Source of the DNA: Diphasiastrum complanatum
Taxonomy: Eukaryota > Streptophyta > Lycopodiopsida > Lycopodiales > Lycopodiaceae
NCBI GenBank assembly: GCA_029204225.1
Contig: CM055108.1
Coordinates: forward strand, 49,298,996 to 49,362,995
DNA: 64,000 nucleotides
Direction of reading: 5' to 3'
Each line of letters begins with the position of its first letter. Positions within the stretch are counted from its first letter, which is position 1. Under the pieces are notes generated by a model, which was not told the DNA's origin, did not search any database, and saw only the letters and a program-made list of their open reading frames with translations. Below are positions 40,058-50,354 of this stretch, one piece after another. The position numbers were made by a program, and so were the translations under genes.

Positions 40058-40707
40058 TGTGAAAGATTTCAGATCCTTAAGATCCAATCTACTTGAATAA
40101 TCATTGGTTAGAAAGAGAAATACACTACCAATTTCACCAATGTAGAAAAATCAGCATCTACACACAATTTGAGATGCAAACACTAATAGAACTTGATCAA
40201 ACTTGAATGAAATGATTATGTACTGTTGTTGTCCGTACAAAACCAGCAAGCTTTTGTATTTCACACGTGTGGATCCAAAAATAACAAATATAGATCATTC
40301 TACACATAGAATTACAAGCAATCACCAAGATAGTGCACCAATGGATAGTAGAACCCAAGAGAACCATGTATAAGCATGAAATGAGATAGAGAAGAGAGAA
40401 GATGACTCTCTCCACGAGTTACATCCTTTTATAACAGGTCCAAACCCTATTTGGCCACTTGGCTTTCCCACCAAAATGCTAACCCTACCAATTTTGGGTC
40501 TAGATTCAATGTACCCAACTTATTCAAATTGAATCTACTCAAACTCGCATTCTATCTTTCCCACACTTTCAAAAAGTGTTTATTCAAATGAAATTTAGAC
40601 TAATGAACTTTGAAAAGTCAACCTCTAAGTCTAAAACAAGTTTTGGCCTCAATATGCCAAATATGGAAATATTGCAAAATGTGATAAAACTAGTTGAATC
40701 TTTCACA
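40058..40707 (-). repeat. C5 5' LTR (right copy)
   Basis: 650 bp, TGTGAAAGAT to ATCTTTCACA. Differs from the left LTR at about ten single bases by eye (for example at GAATGATCTTTGG versus GAATAATCATTGG). Contains CACACGTGTG at 40262-40271 and a TATA box. Confidence 0.95.
40425..40434 (-). promoter_or_regulatory. C5 LTR TATA box
   Basis: Minus strand TTATAAAAGG in the 5' LTR, followed by GATGTAACTCGTGGAG. The left LTR has CTATAAAAGG and C5b GATATAAAAGG at the same place, so it is conserved across the family and is the likely core promoter. Confidence 0.65.
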
Positions 40708-41956
40708 TAAGTTCCCCATTTTGTGGTGAATGTTGTCTTGTGCTGGTCTTGGGTGTCTATTTTCACCTGGTTGTAGCCGCTGAAGCTGTCCAAAAAATTG
40801 TAGGCTTCGTCACCAGCTACTCTATCGAGGACACTTCCTGTAAATGGTAAAAGAAAATGGTCCTTCTTGGAGACTGCATTAAGCGCCTTCAAATTCACAC
40901 ATTTCCATTATTCTTGGGTACTATAACTATCAGCGATACCCATTCCATGTGCTCGATTTCATAAATGAAATCTGCATCCATAAGTTTCTTCAACTCTTGT
41001 TTGATCAGTTTTGTATAATTCAAGTTGCAATGGTAGTAACGGATTACCTTGGGGACTGCTCCGTCCACCAAAGGTATGGTGTGCTGGACTACTGTTGGCG
41101 GAATGCCCTTTAGATCACTATAGCTCCAAGCAAAACAGTCTTTATATTCCACCAACAAGGATTGTAGTCTCTTGAACTGCGTGGGTGTTAACTGCTCTTC
41201 CACATGCCCTATCCTTTCTTCTTCTCCTAGTTCCGCAAGATTCATCGGCTGTGTTGGCGCAGGATCCTCGAAGGCTTGTTCCGCTGGTGCCCGACTTTGA
41301 TCAGATTCTCGTTGGACTTGCGGCATCATGATTACCACATCATCCAATGTATAATTCTTGAAAGTATTAGGCATCTCATGAATTGGAGCTCGTCGAGATT
41401 CCTCTTTCAGCATATTGATCTTGGCCCGACTGGTCATTTTTTTATTTTTTGTCACATGTGTAGAAGATGACGCTATATCTGAGTCCAACTTAATTGACTT
41501 CAAGGAATCCAACACCTTCTTCTCACCCTTTTTTGTCATTTTGATGGGTTCATCCTTGTTGTCTCTCTTTGGGACTGCTGTGACATTCGTCTCATGGTTG
41601 CGAATATCAACGTCTACTGTAGCTATTGCCTCTTCGGGTAGGTCACTCCATTGGATCACCTGGATGTAGCGTTGCTTCAACTGATTCTTCTTATTCGTAG
41701 TTGCCTTGGGTGGTTCAATCCTTGAGACTTTCGCCATAGCAGACCTTTGTGGTGGTTGAGCTGGTACCTTCTTGGTTCCGTAACGATCTGGGTCCATGTG
41801 GTGTAGGACTTGTTCATCAGACAGCTCAATCTCCTTATTATAAGTTAGAGCATATTGCCAAGGGACTAGATCATCGTCCACTAGGTTCTCAATTGGCTCC
41901 GTTGACAGCCATGCTATGTTTATCATATTCATTCCAAATGTGATTGGTGTGTCCAT
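40708..41956 (-). pseudogene. G3 linker and RT N-terminus (right of C5)
   Basis: Frame 40895-41956 (353 codons) is the protease-RT linker (STEPIENLVDDDLVPWQYAL, NTFKNYTLDDVVIMMPQVQ) and the RT entry (YKDCFAWSYSDLKGIPPT, MDADFIYEIEHMEWVSLIV). A stop or indel near 40898 leads to 40740-40898 with FLLPFTGSVLDRVAGDEAYN and FLDSFSGYNQVKID (first catalytic Asp). It is cut by C5 after the WGTY block; the continuation is at 35084 and leftwards. Confidence 0.85.
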
Positions 41957-41995
41957 AGTGTAACATTTGGGTGAAGATGTACTCGGTTCTGGATC

Positions 41996-43104
41996 TCATT
42001 CATACTGACATGTCTGGCAGTCAATAGTTGCTAATGCATCCGTCCATCTCATGACATCCGTCTCTGAATGATAGTGACCTCCCTTGGCTGGCCTTGGGTG
42101 GTCAATCGTATGATCTGTCATGGATGATCCGTCATCAACTTTGGGTGCAATAGGTTTCACCGCCCATGTGGTTGGATCTACCTTTACAGCCTGTTCTCTG
42201 TTCTTGAAGGTGAGTTTCCTTGTACCCCAGTTGTGTACTACTTGCGCAACCCTCAACCATGGTCTTCCCAGTAAAATACGGTATGCAAATGGAGATTCAG
42301 GTATATCCATGACCACAAAAGTAATCACATACTACATGCCTGCTATCCTTACGGGAATATCAGCAACTACAACTTTTGGTTTCACACAGGATTGATCTGC
42401 TAGCTTGATGGAGAATTTGGCTGGCTTCAATCCTTGTAATCCCCATTTTTCATACACAAAGTAGTGGAGATCAGATTGACAGATGATCCTCCATCTACCA
42501 CTGCCGCCTCGTCCTCGTATCTCTTGTGTTTGATTGGCAAAGTGATGTTGTGTTCCTCACTTTCCCATGCTGCTCCGATGTGGAGGACATTACTTGTTTC
42601 ATCATAGCCCGCACAATAGATGGGCTCAGGTGCTACTGGCTCCTCATCCGCCTTGGCCCATTCAGCTAAAAGGCTTTTCGCTTGTGGTGCAATTCGCAGT
42701 AGTTCTTCGAGGGGTAAACTAACGTGGCTTGACAACAAGAGTGTGAGCCTTTCAGTGCGTGGTTCCTCAGGCTCCACCATGTGAAAAGGTGATTCATGTT
42801 GGTGCAACCGATCATTTTGATCAGTGCGCAATGGTGAGCCCGTTTGCAGATCTCGTTCGCCGCCGATTGGAGGTTCTGTGGGATTGTTTCGTTCTTGCTC
42901 TTTTTCCTCCTCTTGTGATTTTTGTACCCAATGTCTTATTTTCTGGTACTGTCTTCTCTCTTCTCTCACATTTGGATATGGCGCTGAAGTTGAGGGTTGG
43001 TTGTTAGTGACCGATGGTTGTGGTGAGGGAGCCACTTCCTTCCTCTTCTGTGCTCGCGTAACAGCTAACACAGGAGCGTAGTCGTGTTGTCCTTTTGATG
43101 GCAT
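41996..43104 (-). pseudogene. G3 protease
   Basis: Frame 42427-43104 contains TRAQKRKEVAPSPQPSVT, a Glu/Arg-rich linker, YCAGYDETSNVLHIGAAWES and AAVVDGGSSVNLISTTL, the active-site region. Here the triplet reads DGG where G2 has DGE, so neither copy has the usual DSG or DTG. Frame 41996-42328 continues with ITFVVMDIPESPFAYRILLG. An indel near 42430 and a stop near 42335 break it. Confidence 0.75.
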
Positions 43105-43732
43105 CCCTGCTGGAACTGCTGATTGCTGTATGGCAATGAGGTTAAGAGGTGCACTGGTTCCAGGTTTAAATGGACAATTCTTGAAACAATGTCCATAACT
43201 GCAATCCCGACAGGAGGTTGTATATTGTCCTTTGTAGGGACATTATGCAATTAGCAACCGTAATTTATTCCACCTTGACGTTGAGTTTGAGCTGCATAGG
43301 CCAATACATACTCATTTATGGCAAGATCCATAAATGATTCATCTGGTCCGTGGCCCTGGTGGAGCAGATAAGGCCATGCGTTGTGATTGATTGGGTGCGC
43401 CATACCTTGGTCCCGTGTTAGGTGCCCCTTGATGATAAGGATAAAAAGTCTGATACGGACTTCTCTTCTGTTGAACAACCCTAGGGTTAAACGGGCAAAA
43501 TGTCGTATCGTGCGATGTTGCATTGCACAGATGGTAGAATCTGTGTCAGTCTCAGATTTTGCTTTAGGATTGGACACTCGTTCGCTGTATGGTTTTGTGT
43601 GCATACTGAACACCATACATTTTCTCGTCGAGGATACTTCAGCTGGGTTGGTTCCGATTGATCTGGAGTTATTGCTACAGTTCCTTGTAAGGCCTTCAGT
43701 TTCTGGTCAAACTGCACCGTAAGTTGTTCCAT
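43065..43732 (-). pseudogene. G3 Gag zinc-knuckle region, with deletions
   Basis: Frame 43487-43732 ends with YPRRENVWCSVCTQNHTANE and CPILKQNLRLT, the first zinc knuckle as in G2. Frames 43251-43616 and 43065-43250 continue through the region of the other knuckles, with losses: the second knuckle loses frame near 43500 and the Gln/Pro-rich linker present in G2 is shortened near 43350. Confidence 0.65.
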
Positions 43733-43735
43733 CTG

Positions 43736-44428
43736 CTATTTGTGTAATTTTGTCATTTCCTCCAACAACAGTTCTGTGGAGAGAGCTGATGCGTTTGATG
43801 ATGATGATGCGATCGAGGGAGTAGGAGTGTGGGTGGAAGGATATTCGTCATCAGATCTCTCATCCTCTTCCCTGATGGCATCTTCCATAGCTTCTTGTAG
43901 AGTAGCGTACTGCTCTCCTCTTTTCAGTTCTCTTCTGATACTTCGTGGTAACTTGGCTAGGAACCACATGATCACCGCATGATCGGGAGTCAGGGCTGCA
44001 CTGCACTTGGATCGTAGATATTTGACCCGTTCAATATAGTCCTGGACCCTTTCTTGTTTTCCCATCTTGACTTTGCTTAGCAGGAGAAACGGGTCTTCAA
44101 GGATCTTTCTTGGTTTAAAGCACATAATGGGAGCCGCTTTAACCGCTTCCCAGGTGGATTTCTCTTCCTCTGACAAGTTGAAAAACCAATCCCGAGCGAC
44201 TGCAAGTAAGGACATAGGGAATAGCACCAGCTTCTCTGCAGGTGTCCATTCACCGTAGATTTCACAAGCTTGCTTGTAGATTTGGAGGAATCGGATGGGA
44301 TTTGAGGATCCGTTGTATTTTGGTATCTCCATCCGTGGTGCTCTCCAAACTACATGCAAGGGTGCGACAGGTACGGGTTGGCCCATTGGATCCATTGGTG
44401 TTGGTTCCGGTTCTGCCTCTTGTTGCAC
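43736..44428 (-). CDS. G3 Gag capsid
   Basis: 230 codons open from the ATG at 44428, matching the G2 start. Contains RMEIPKYNGSSNPIRFLQIY, RDWFFNLSEEEKSTWEAVKA, KQERVQDYIERVKYLRSKCS and WFLAKLPRSIRRELKRGEQY, the retrotransposon-gag domain. Open across the indel that breaks G2. It ends in a Ser-rich stretch and stops near 43735, shortly before the zinc knuckles. A capsid-like protein without knuckles could still be made. Confidence 0.75.
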   Translation of the reverse strand: MQQEAEPEPTPMDPMGQPVPVAPLHVVWRAPRMEIPKYNGSSNPIRFLQIYKQACEIYGEWTPAEKLVLFPMSLLAVARDWFFNLSEEEKSTWEAVKAAPIMCFKPRKILEDPFLLLSKVKMGKQERVQDYIERVKYLRSKCSAALTPDHAVIMWFLAKLPRSIRRELKRGEQYATLQEAMEDAIREEDERSDDEYPSTHTPTPSIASSSSNASALSTELLLEEMTKLHK

Positions 44429-45558
44429 AGATGCTAATCTGGGAAGGTGTGGTGTCTAGTTTGCTATCCTTCGTGCCATTGATCGTCCTGATCTCAGATT
44501 CATCCGATTGTGGGTTCCAAAGTGATTGGATCTTGCCTATACAATAGGATACAGTCTGGATCTTCAAGGATCTGATCGATCTGATCGGGCGGAATGAATT
44601 TTAGGCCTTTTGCGGGGTTTTTCCTTGATAACTTTTTACTCCTTGCACTGATTGACTTGAGATTTTGATAGTAGCTGGATCTGGGTCAGATCTCACTATA
44701 GAATTCTTTGCAAGTGTTACCTCTCGCAAGAAGTGAAAATTTCACTGTCTACGAGGGTTCAAAATCACGTTTTGTGTTTGATCTTCACCAGATCTTCATA
44801 CTAACTCTTGCAGGCTTCATCACTAATGTAATTTGACATTCTGAATCGATTGAGAGGGTCTGCAAGAGTTCTTACTGGAAGGATTTGCTGGATCTGCTAG
44901 TGATTTTTTGGCACTTAAATCCAATTTTTTGCTCATTGGAATCAAACTAACTCTTGAAAGCTCTTCTGTGTCCTGGTCTCACTGAGATGGAACTTTAGAA
45001 TCCTTTGTGAGAGTTCTTGACCACTGGAACTGGAAATTTCACACCTGCGAGGGTTCATTGGTAGTTTCCCATCTTTTTTTCACTGGGAACTTTCGCACAG
45101 GCACTTAATCGTCAAACTAACTCTCGCAAGCTTCTCTGTGTCATGGTCTCACTGAGATGGAACTTCAGAGGGCTCTGCGAGAGTTCTTATGAAGATTTGA
45201 ATAGTTTTGGATTTTTTCAAGGGTTTTTTGAATTTTTTATGATTTTTCTCTGATTTTTACAATCTGCTTGGAACTAACTCTCGCAGGCTTCTATGCAGGT
45301 CTGGGACAGTACCCTGGACCTGCTGCCAGTCATGCAAGGGCTAATTCCCACTGATTCTAGAGATATAAAAATCTGATGAGTTTTTTTTGGCTCTTTTTCC
45401 CTCCAAAATGCAGATTGGTGTGTTTTTTGAGTTTTTTGGATGATTGGTTTGGGTACAAAATACAGAAAACTAACTCTAAACTCCCAAAAATCTACCTAAA
45501 TTACTCTAAAAAGCAAGAAAATAGCTAAAATGCAACTAAACTAGTTAGTGGAAACCTA
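44429..45558 (-). repeat. G3 leader with decayed GCGAGAGTT / AACTCTCGC array
   Basis: Collinear with the G2 leader but with about 10 percent changes by eye and some deletions. The short inverted words persist near 44714, 44752, 45047, 45119, 45176 and 45276; others have C-to-T or G-to-A changes (for example AACTCTTGCAGG near 44803, TTGTGAGAGTT near 45006). Such transitions in CG sites are typical of silenced, methylated DNA. Confidence 0.7.
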
Positions 45559-45576
45559 TTCCCGGCATCGGCGCCA
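45559..45576 (-). promoter_or_regulatory. G3 primer-binding site (tRNA-Asp type)
   Basis: Minus strand TGGCGCCGATGCCGGGAA, one base inside the LTR. Same PBS class as in G2, with a different single-base change. Confidence 0.8.
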
Positions 45577-45577
45577 C

Positions 45578-46379
45578 TGTGGAGTGGATGGTTCCTCGTA
45601 GTATAGCCCTTCCGCCTGTCAAAAAGTGTTAGATCACTTGATAGGTGCCTAACTATGCATAGATGCTACTTTTAGTTAAATTCCTACTTTCGCCCTTAAC
45701 TCTACTCACCACTATACTACTCCTGTTTAACTCTACTCCTCTACACTAACATTCATCATAGTTTTGGTTGAAGGGAAGGAATGGAGAAGAAGAGATTGAG
45801 AAAGAGAGTGAGGGTGGAGGTTAGCTCAAATGCTCCTTATGCTTGCTAATGAAAAAACATTCACTATGGCAAACAATAAAACATGGAAATGGAAATCAAT
45901 ATAAAACACAACCAAGAGCAATAGCAAGTAGTGAATAGCAAATGAGGATGCTTTTCTTCCAAAAATGGTAGAGTTTTCTCCTTTTCATTAAGCATGGAAA
46001 TAGTGTACAAATGGTGCCTTTTTATAAAATGGGGAAGGCCCTTGCCCCTCAATCTTATTGGCTAATATTCACAATGATCCTAACCATTCATCTTGGACCC
46101 AACTTGATCCAAGGGTCCACAAAAAGTACATTAAAAATCACAAGATTCATGTGAGTCCCAATTTGGACCCAACTCTAAAAAGTGATCTCTAAGTTTAAAA
46201 ATGACATTGGGCCTCTAGTTTTATTTTGATTACAAGGCCAAAGTCAAGTTTATTTTATTTACAACTTCAATTGCGTGCTCGTTGGGCCATGAGCTTATAC
46301 ACGCAGGATGCCATGACCTCGCAACACATTTTATTGGAGGATTTTATTTATTTACACTTTGTTGGGAATACCCCCAACA
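45578..46379 (-). repeat. G3 5' LTR (802 bp)
   Basis: Minus-strand termini TGTTGGGGG at 46379 and CTCCACA at 45578. Homologous to the G2 LTR along its length, including the TATAAAAA box near 46020. The partner 3' LTR is missing. Confidence 0.85.
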
Positions 46380-46690
46380 ATGTTTTATGCTTTCATCAAT
46401 GCATGCTAGATCATCACTTAAGGACTTAACCCTCAAGACAAATGCATGAGCACTTCTCCCTCTCTTTTTCTACTACAAAATATTTGCCTCCTTAGGGTCA
46501 ATACCCTAGATGTGGAACTTGTTTCAAAGAGCTTCTTCAAAGCATTTCATACCTCACTTGCACTTTGATTCTTACCAACTTCCTTGAGAAGTTCATTGGT
46601 AACATTCTTTTTAATGATATGAAAAGCCCTTTTAGCCTTTTTATCAAACCTTTGTTGCTCTTGAACTATGGGTGGTCTCTCTTCATGTCA
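46380..46690 (-). pseudogene. C6: copia Gag fragment
   Basis: Minus-strand reading close to C5 Gag: EERPPIVQEQQRFDKKAKRA, FHIIKKNVTNELLKEVGKNQ, STSRVLTLRRQIF and DDLACIDESI. One stop after SASEV. Cut at the left by the G3 LTR. Confidence 0.75.
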
Positions 46691-47115
46691 ATTTTCAAAG
46701 AAAAAGGAATCAATCATTAAGAGTTATTGATTGCTTAATCCAAAGATCTATCAAGTTCTTGAAGTTAGAGCTTGATCTAGATACTTTACATTATGATTTA
46801 AGCAAGAGCAATGGATCAAATGATTAAACTTGGATGAGTGGCCTCACACATGTGGAGGACAGTACCTGTACGGCCTGTTGACAGAGAGTAAAGTACACAA
46901 GCTTAGAAATTCATTTCAATCACAAAAACACAAGACAAATGTGGAAAATACAAGCAAGACTAGAAATTGCCAATGTCACCGCAACTTCTCATTGATTTGG
47001 TTGATCCCTTTATAGATCAGGTACATCCATGAGCTGTGTACTGTCCAACAAGCCTTCACACGTGTGAAGAGTGCCTAGTCATCCAAATCTACCAATGGGT
47101 GTTGATTCTATGATC
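46691..47115 (-). repeat. LTR fragment of the C1 family, minus orientation
   Basis: Reads on the minus strand like the right half of the C1 3' LTR: CACTCTTCACACGTGTGAAG, GGATGTACCTGATCTATAAA, CTTTGGATTAAGCAATCAAT. Includes CACACGTGTG at 47057-47066. It lies between a Gag piece and a protease piece of the same strand but in the wrong order for a single element. Confidence 0.65.
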
Positions 47116-47119
47116 TTCC

Positions 47120-47520
47120 CATTCTTCTTGATGTTGCATACATTAGTAGATAACTCCACAATGAAACCATGATCTAAACTCCAACACTAAGAAAATTCTT
47201 AGTGATGCTAGGAATGAAGAGAACACCATCTATCTTAGTCTTCTTGAAAGATCCTAAGCATAAGGGAATGGATCCCACACCTTCAATTTACATTCATGAT
47301 CATTTGTTTTAAAAATGGACTTTATAGGTCCTACATAAGGTGTGAGTTGAGAAAAATACTCTCTTTTACCCGACATGTGGGAGCTAGCCCCACTATCTAT
47401 CCACCAAGGATCTTCACCTTTGACATTTGATGATGAAAAGGTTGACATCATGAGTGAGTCCTCATCATAGCTCTCTTCCTCCTCTTGTCCAATGTTGGCT
47501 TGGCTTTGATCTTGCTTCCT
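47120..47520 (-). pseudogene. C6: copia protease fragment
   Basis: 47254-47451 encodes DPWWIDSGASSHMSGKREYF, the copia protease active site with DSGA, then FKTNDHECKLKVW. To the left FIPSITKNFLSV follows in another frame. To the right RKQDQSQANIGQEEEES resembles the region after the C1 zinc knuckle. The copy is cut at 47523 by the C7 LTR. Confidence 0.7.
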
Positions 47521-47522
47521 CT

Positions 47523-48353
47523 TGTGGAAAAGTACAAAAAGGACCAGGAGTGGATCCTAATCTAATCCTCAAGAGGGATTGGTTGTCATATTACTTGATC
47601 TATCAATCTACTTCAGATTAAGATCAATCTAGATTAATTCTAGGCACAAAATCCTAACAAGAACAATCATTAATTGAAGGTAAGTGTACTTTCTAGTTTC
47701 ACATGTGTGAAACACTGTCTGAGTACGGACTCCAACCTGAAAATCAAGTACACATTGATAGAACCTCAAAACAATCAAAACAAATGTAGACAAATGGAGA
47801 GAATCACTCAAAATTGCTTCCAAAACCAAGATTGGTGTCTCACAATGATTATGGCCAAATGTGGCTCCATATATACAATAAGTGGGAGCTCGTGGTACTG
47901 ATCATCCCTCTGATGCCACATGTGTGAAGGTGCTTTGTCATATGATGATTCATCATGCAAAACTGACACTTGGACAGAACCTTCTATTTTGAGCACTTTT
48001 GGTCTATTTTCCTTCTATATGGAGATCTACTTGGAAATCTTCTAGAACTCAAAATTCACCTACTTCAGCTTATTCCACATGTGTGAGCTATCCTCTACAC
48101 ATGGGATATGACACCTAACCAAAGGATGTGTCTCATGCAATCAATAGATTGATGCCATGTGTCCTATGTCTAGAAAACTAGTTTTTGGCCTTTTTAGCCA
48201 CTAGAACTTGAATTAGATCATATGTACATCCTATATGATTATGGTACATGACAAGTACACTAGTTTCACACGTGAGAACAGGCTCCACACATGTGTGTTT
48301 ATCTATATACAAGATTTTTGGCCTCTACCAAGCTTATTTTTGCATTTTTCACA
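47523..48353 (-). repeat. C7 3' LTR (831 bp)
   Basis: TGTGGAAAAG at the left, CATTTTTCACA at the right. The first about 105 bp are repeated at 51956-52060 with roughly ten differences. It contains several G-box-like palindromes with a central CATGTG or CACGTG (near 47700, 47920, 48075, 48269 and 48289). Confidence 0.85.
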
Positions 48354-48366
48354 CTCCTCAAAAATC
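48354..48366 (-). promoter_or_regulatory. C7 polypurine tract
   Basis: Minus strand GATTTTTGAGGAG adjoining the LTR TG. Fits the orientation given by the PBS at the other end. Confidence 0.7.
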
Positions 48367-48476
48367 TAGCTTGATGGAAAACATGATGATCTTGAACTTG
48401 ACTCCATGGGCTGAATTGGTCTTTGTTGGTTCAAAAGGTGTGAAGATCAGACAATGAGCTTGATGTTGATCTGAAA

Positions 48477-49643
48477 TCACCATATCCATGATAGTGCTTC
48501 TTTGATGAACTTGAGAGCTTTGCACCATCCTAGCATCTTCGAAATTGATTCCTTCCAAATCTCATGTAGATGCTTGACTTTGAGGCTTGCTCCTTCTTCA
48601 TGTGCATGTTCCTCCATGAGAAAATAAAGATTTCTTCTTGACTTATTAGGATCACAAAGATCTAACATCATGTTACCATGATCTAGAGAATTAGACTTAT
48701 CCAAATTGGCAAGACTATGCATGTTATAATAACAAAGTGTTTGCATCATATCTTCATGCTTGTTTACCATGATAATCTCAGATCCAATGAGGCTAAATAC
48801 TTCATTATGGAGATAAGTGTCTTTAGAATATGATTCACTTACTCTCATAAAGAGTTTACAATTTGCCTCAATACAAATTTTCAAACTATGAGTTAACAAA
48901 TCACTTTTGCTCTTACATGACTCAAGAGCATACATTTGATGAAATAACCATTTGCTTTCTAATTGATTTAAAATCAATTTCAACCTTTTAAGAGCATCAT
49001 CTATGTTCTCAAGAGAGACTTCATACTCAACTAGTATGGCTTTACTCCAATTTTGAGATGCAATGATCTCACTAAAGCAAATTGATTTATCAAATGACAT
49101 AAGAGAAGTAAGTATGAGATGTATACCACCTGAGATATGCTCCTCTATCCCTTGAAATGTGAGCCACATGGAATCAACCATATTTATTGAGTTTCTTTTT
49201 GGAATCACAACTTGAGAAGGTCTCTCCTCCTCAATCCTTGGCACACTTGAACCTTGAGATGATTCTTTAAGATCCTCTTCATGGTGCTCCTTATTGATGG
49301 AAATCCGAGACCTCCATGTCTCATAATGATCACAACAACTATGACCACATAATATGCACTTCCTATGATTATCAAAATTACTTATGCTAGAAACATAAGT
49401 CCAAAAATCACCACAGCTTGGCATGATTTTTCTAATATTGAAATCAAAAGGCATTTCCATCTCAATAAGGCTAACTACTTCCTTATGGATATAAGTGTCC
49501 ACTTTGGATGCTTCACTTATTCTCATAAGAAGTTTACAACTTGCCTTTAAGATTGAAAACTTACAATTTTCATCTTTATGAATGAACACATCATTCATGA
49601 TCTTATTGAAATGAAAAGATCCTACATTATGAAGATATTCCAT
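48477..49643 (-). CDS. C7 ORF of unknown function with internal duplication
   Basis: 388 codons open. Two related segments: the first has ASCKLLMRISEASKVDTYIH, KEVVSLIE; the second, about 200 residues later, has ANCKLFMRVSESYSKDTYLH, NEVFSLIG. Each is preceded by an RT-start-like block, FEEIFVSQRWIKAILVECDA just upstream of the ATG (49690-49760) and FSEIIASQNWSKAILVEYEV inside. Those blocks match copia EEPSSFEEAYRSKVWRDAM. No RT core follows. A Cys/His pattern CILCGHSCCDHYE lies near residue 90. Possibly a decayed polyprotein; the long open frame is notable. Confidence 0.5.
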   Translation of the reverse strand: MEYLHNVGSFHFNKIMNDVFIHKDENCKFSILKASCKLLMRISEASKVDTYIHKEVVSLIEMEMPFDFNIRKIMPSCGDFWTYVSSISNFDNHRKCILCGHSCCDHYETWRSRISINKEHHEEDLKESSQGSSVPRIEEERPSQVVIPKRNSINMVDSMWLTFQGIEEHISGGIHLILTSLMSFDKSICFSEIIASQNWSKAILVEYEVSLENIDDALKRLKLILNQLESKWLFHQMYALESCKSKSDLLTHSLKICIEANCKLFMRVSESYSKDTYLHNEVFSLIGSEIIMVNKHEDMMQTLCYYNMHSLANLDKSNSLDHGNMMLDLCDPNKSRRNLYFLMEEHAHEEGASLKVKHLHEIWKESISKMLGWCKALKFIKEALSWIW

Positions 49644-50354
49644 TTCCTTGACTTTATAACTAATGTATATTTTGCTATCTTTTAAGGCATCACACTCAAC
49701 TAGTATTGCCTTAATCCACCTTTGAGATACAAAAATCTCTTCAAAGCAAAATGGTTCTTCATAAGTTTACATGAGAGCATAAATGAAACTATTTTCATTT
49801 TGTGATTGTTCCTTATTCTTGATTGATTTCTTTTGGATAATAACAATAAGTTTGAACTTGTCCAAAGTTCCAAGCAAAATACTTTCCAAGGACATAAAAT
49901 AAATCCAAGTTACTTTCATGAAAGTGACATCTATCTTTGCATCTTGAACCAAACAATGCACTTCCAAATGAAAAATTTCAAAAGATTTGACATGTGTTGT
50001 GATGGACTCTTGAAGACAAATCTTGCAAGTCCTTGTGAGACTCCAAGCCTCATTCACCTTTCCACAAAGGAAACACCTTTCGTTGGACTTGTCCTTCTTG
50101 GATTTGCATTTCGAACTTGAAGTTCCATCCTTCACCTCGGCCCCCTTGCTTTGGTTCTCCTTGGATGGATTGGTCTTCTTTTTGTAGCATCTTGAGAAAA
50201 TATATCCTCCCTTGCCACAAAGGTTGCACTTAGAATCCTTTCTTTCCTTCAATAGGATGCCACCTATTGATGCCATGTGAATAAAAACCTGTGATATGAT
50301 TCTACAAATGTAATTTGTGACTTTCAAGAGACTAGATTTGAACATCTTCAACAA
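49644..50354 (-). pseudogene. C7 Gag remnant with two zinc knuckles
   Basis: Frame 49767-50354. KCNLCGKGGYIFSRCYKKK near residue 37 and RCFLCGKVNEAWSLTRTC near residue 93 are CCHC knuckles with the His lost. Lys-rich text (KCKSKKDKSNE) lies between. They are followed directly by unknown sequence (LGTLDKFKLIVIIQKKSI) and by the RT-start-like block at 49690-49760, so protease and integrase were removed. Confidence 0.55.

Larger units (their letters stand above)
35085..40707 (-). mobile_element. C5: full-length copia element with RT replaced by unknown sequence
   Basis: 5623 bp, minus strand, with two 650-bp LTRs, PBS, polypurine tract, TAAGT target duplication and one 1268-codon ORF. By eye the LTRs differ at about ten positions (near 98.5 percent identity), so the insertion is fairly recent. 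The ORF encodes Gag, protease and integrase, but the RT core and most of RNase H are replaced. It transposed with that structure, so it must have used RT from another element. C5b is a second member. Confidence 0.9.
34560..46379 (-). mobile_element. G3: gypsy sister of G2, split by copia C5, 3' part missing
   Basis: Minus strand. 5' LTR 45578-46379, Asp-type PBS, leader, gag, protease, linker, RT, partial RNase H. It is truncated at 34560 inside RNase H (after RPPNWSI) against C4 and is interrupted within RT by C5 (35085-40707), with TAAGT duplicated on both sides. Integrase and 3' LTR are absent. Collinear with G2 throughout. Confidence 0.9.
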
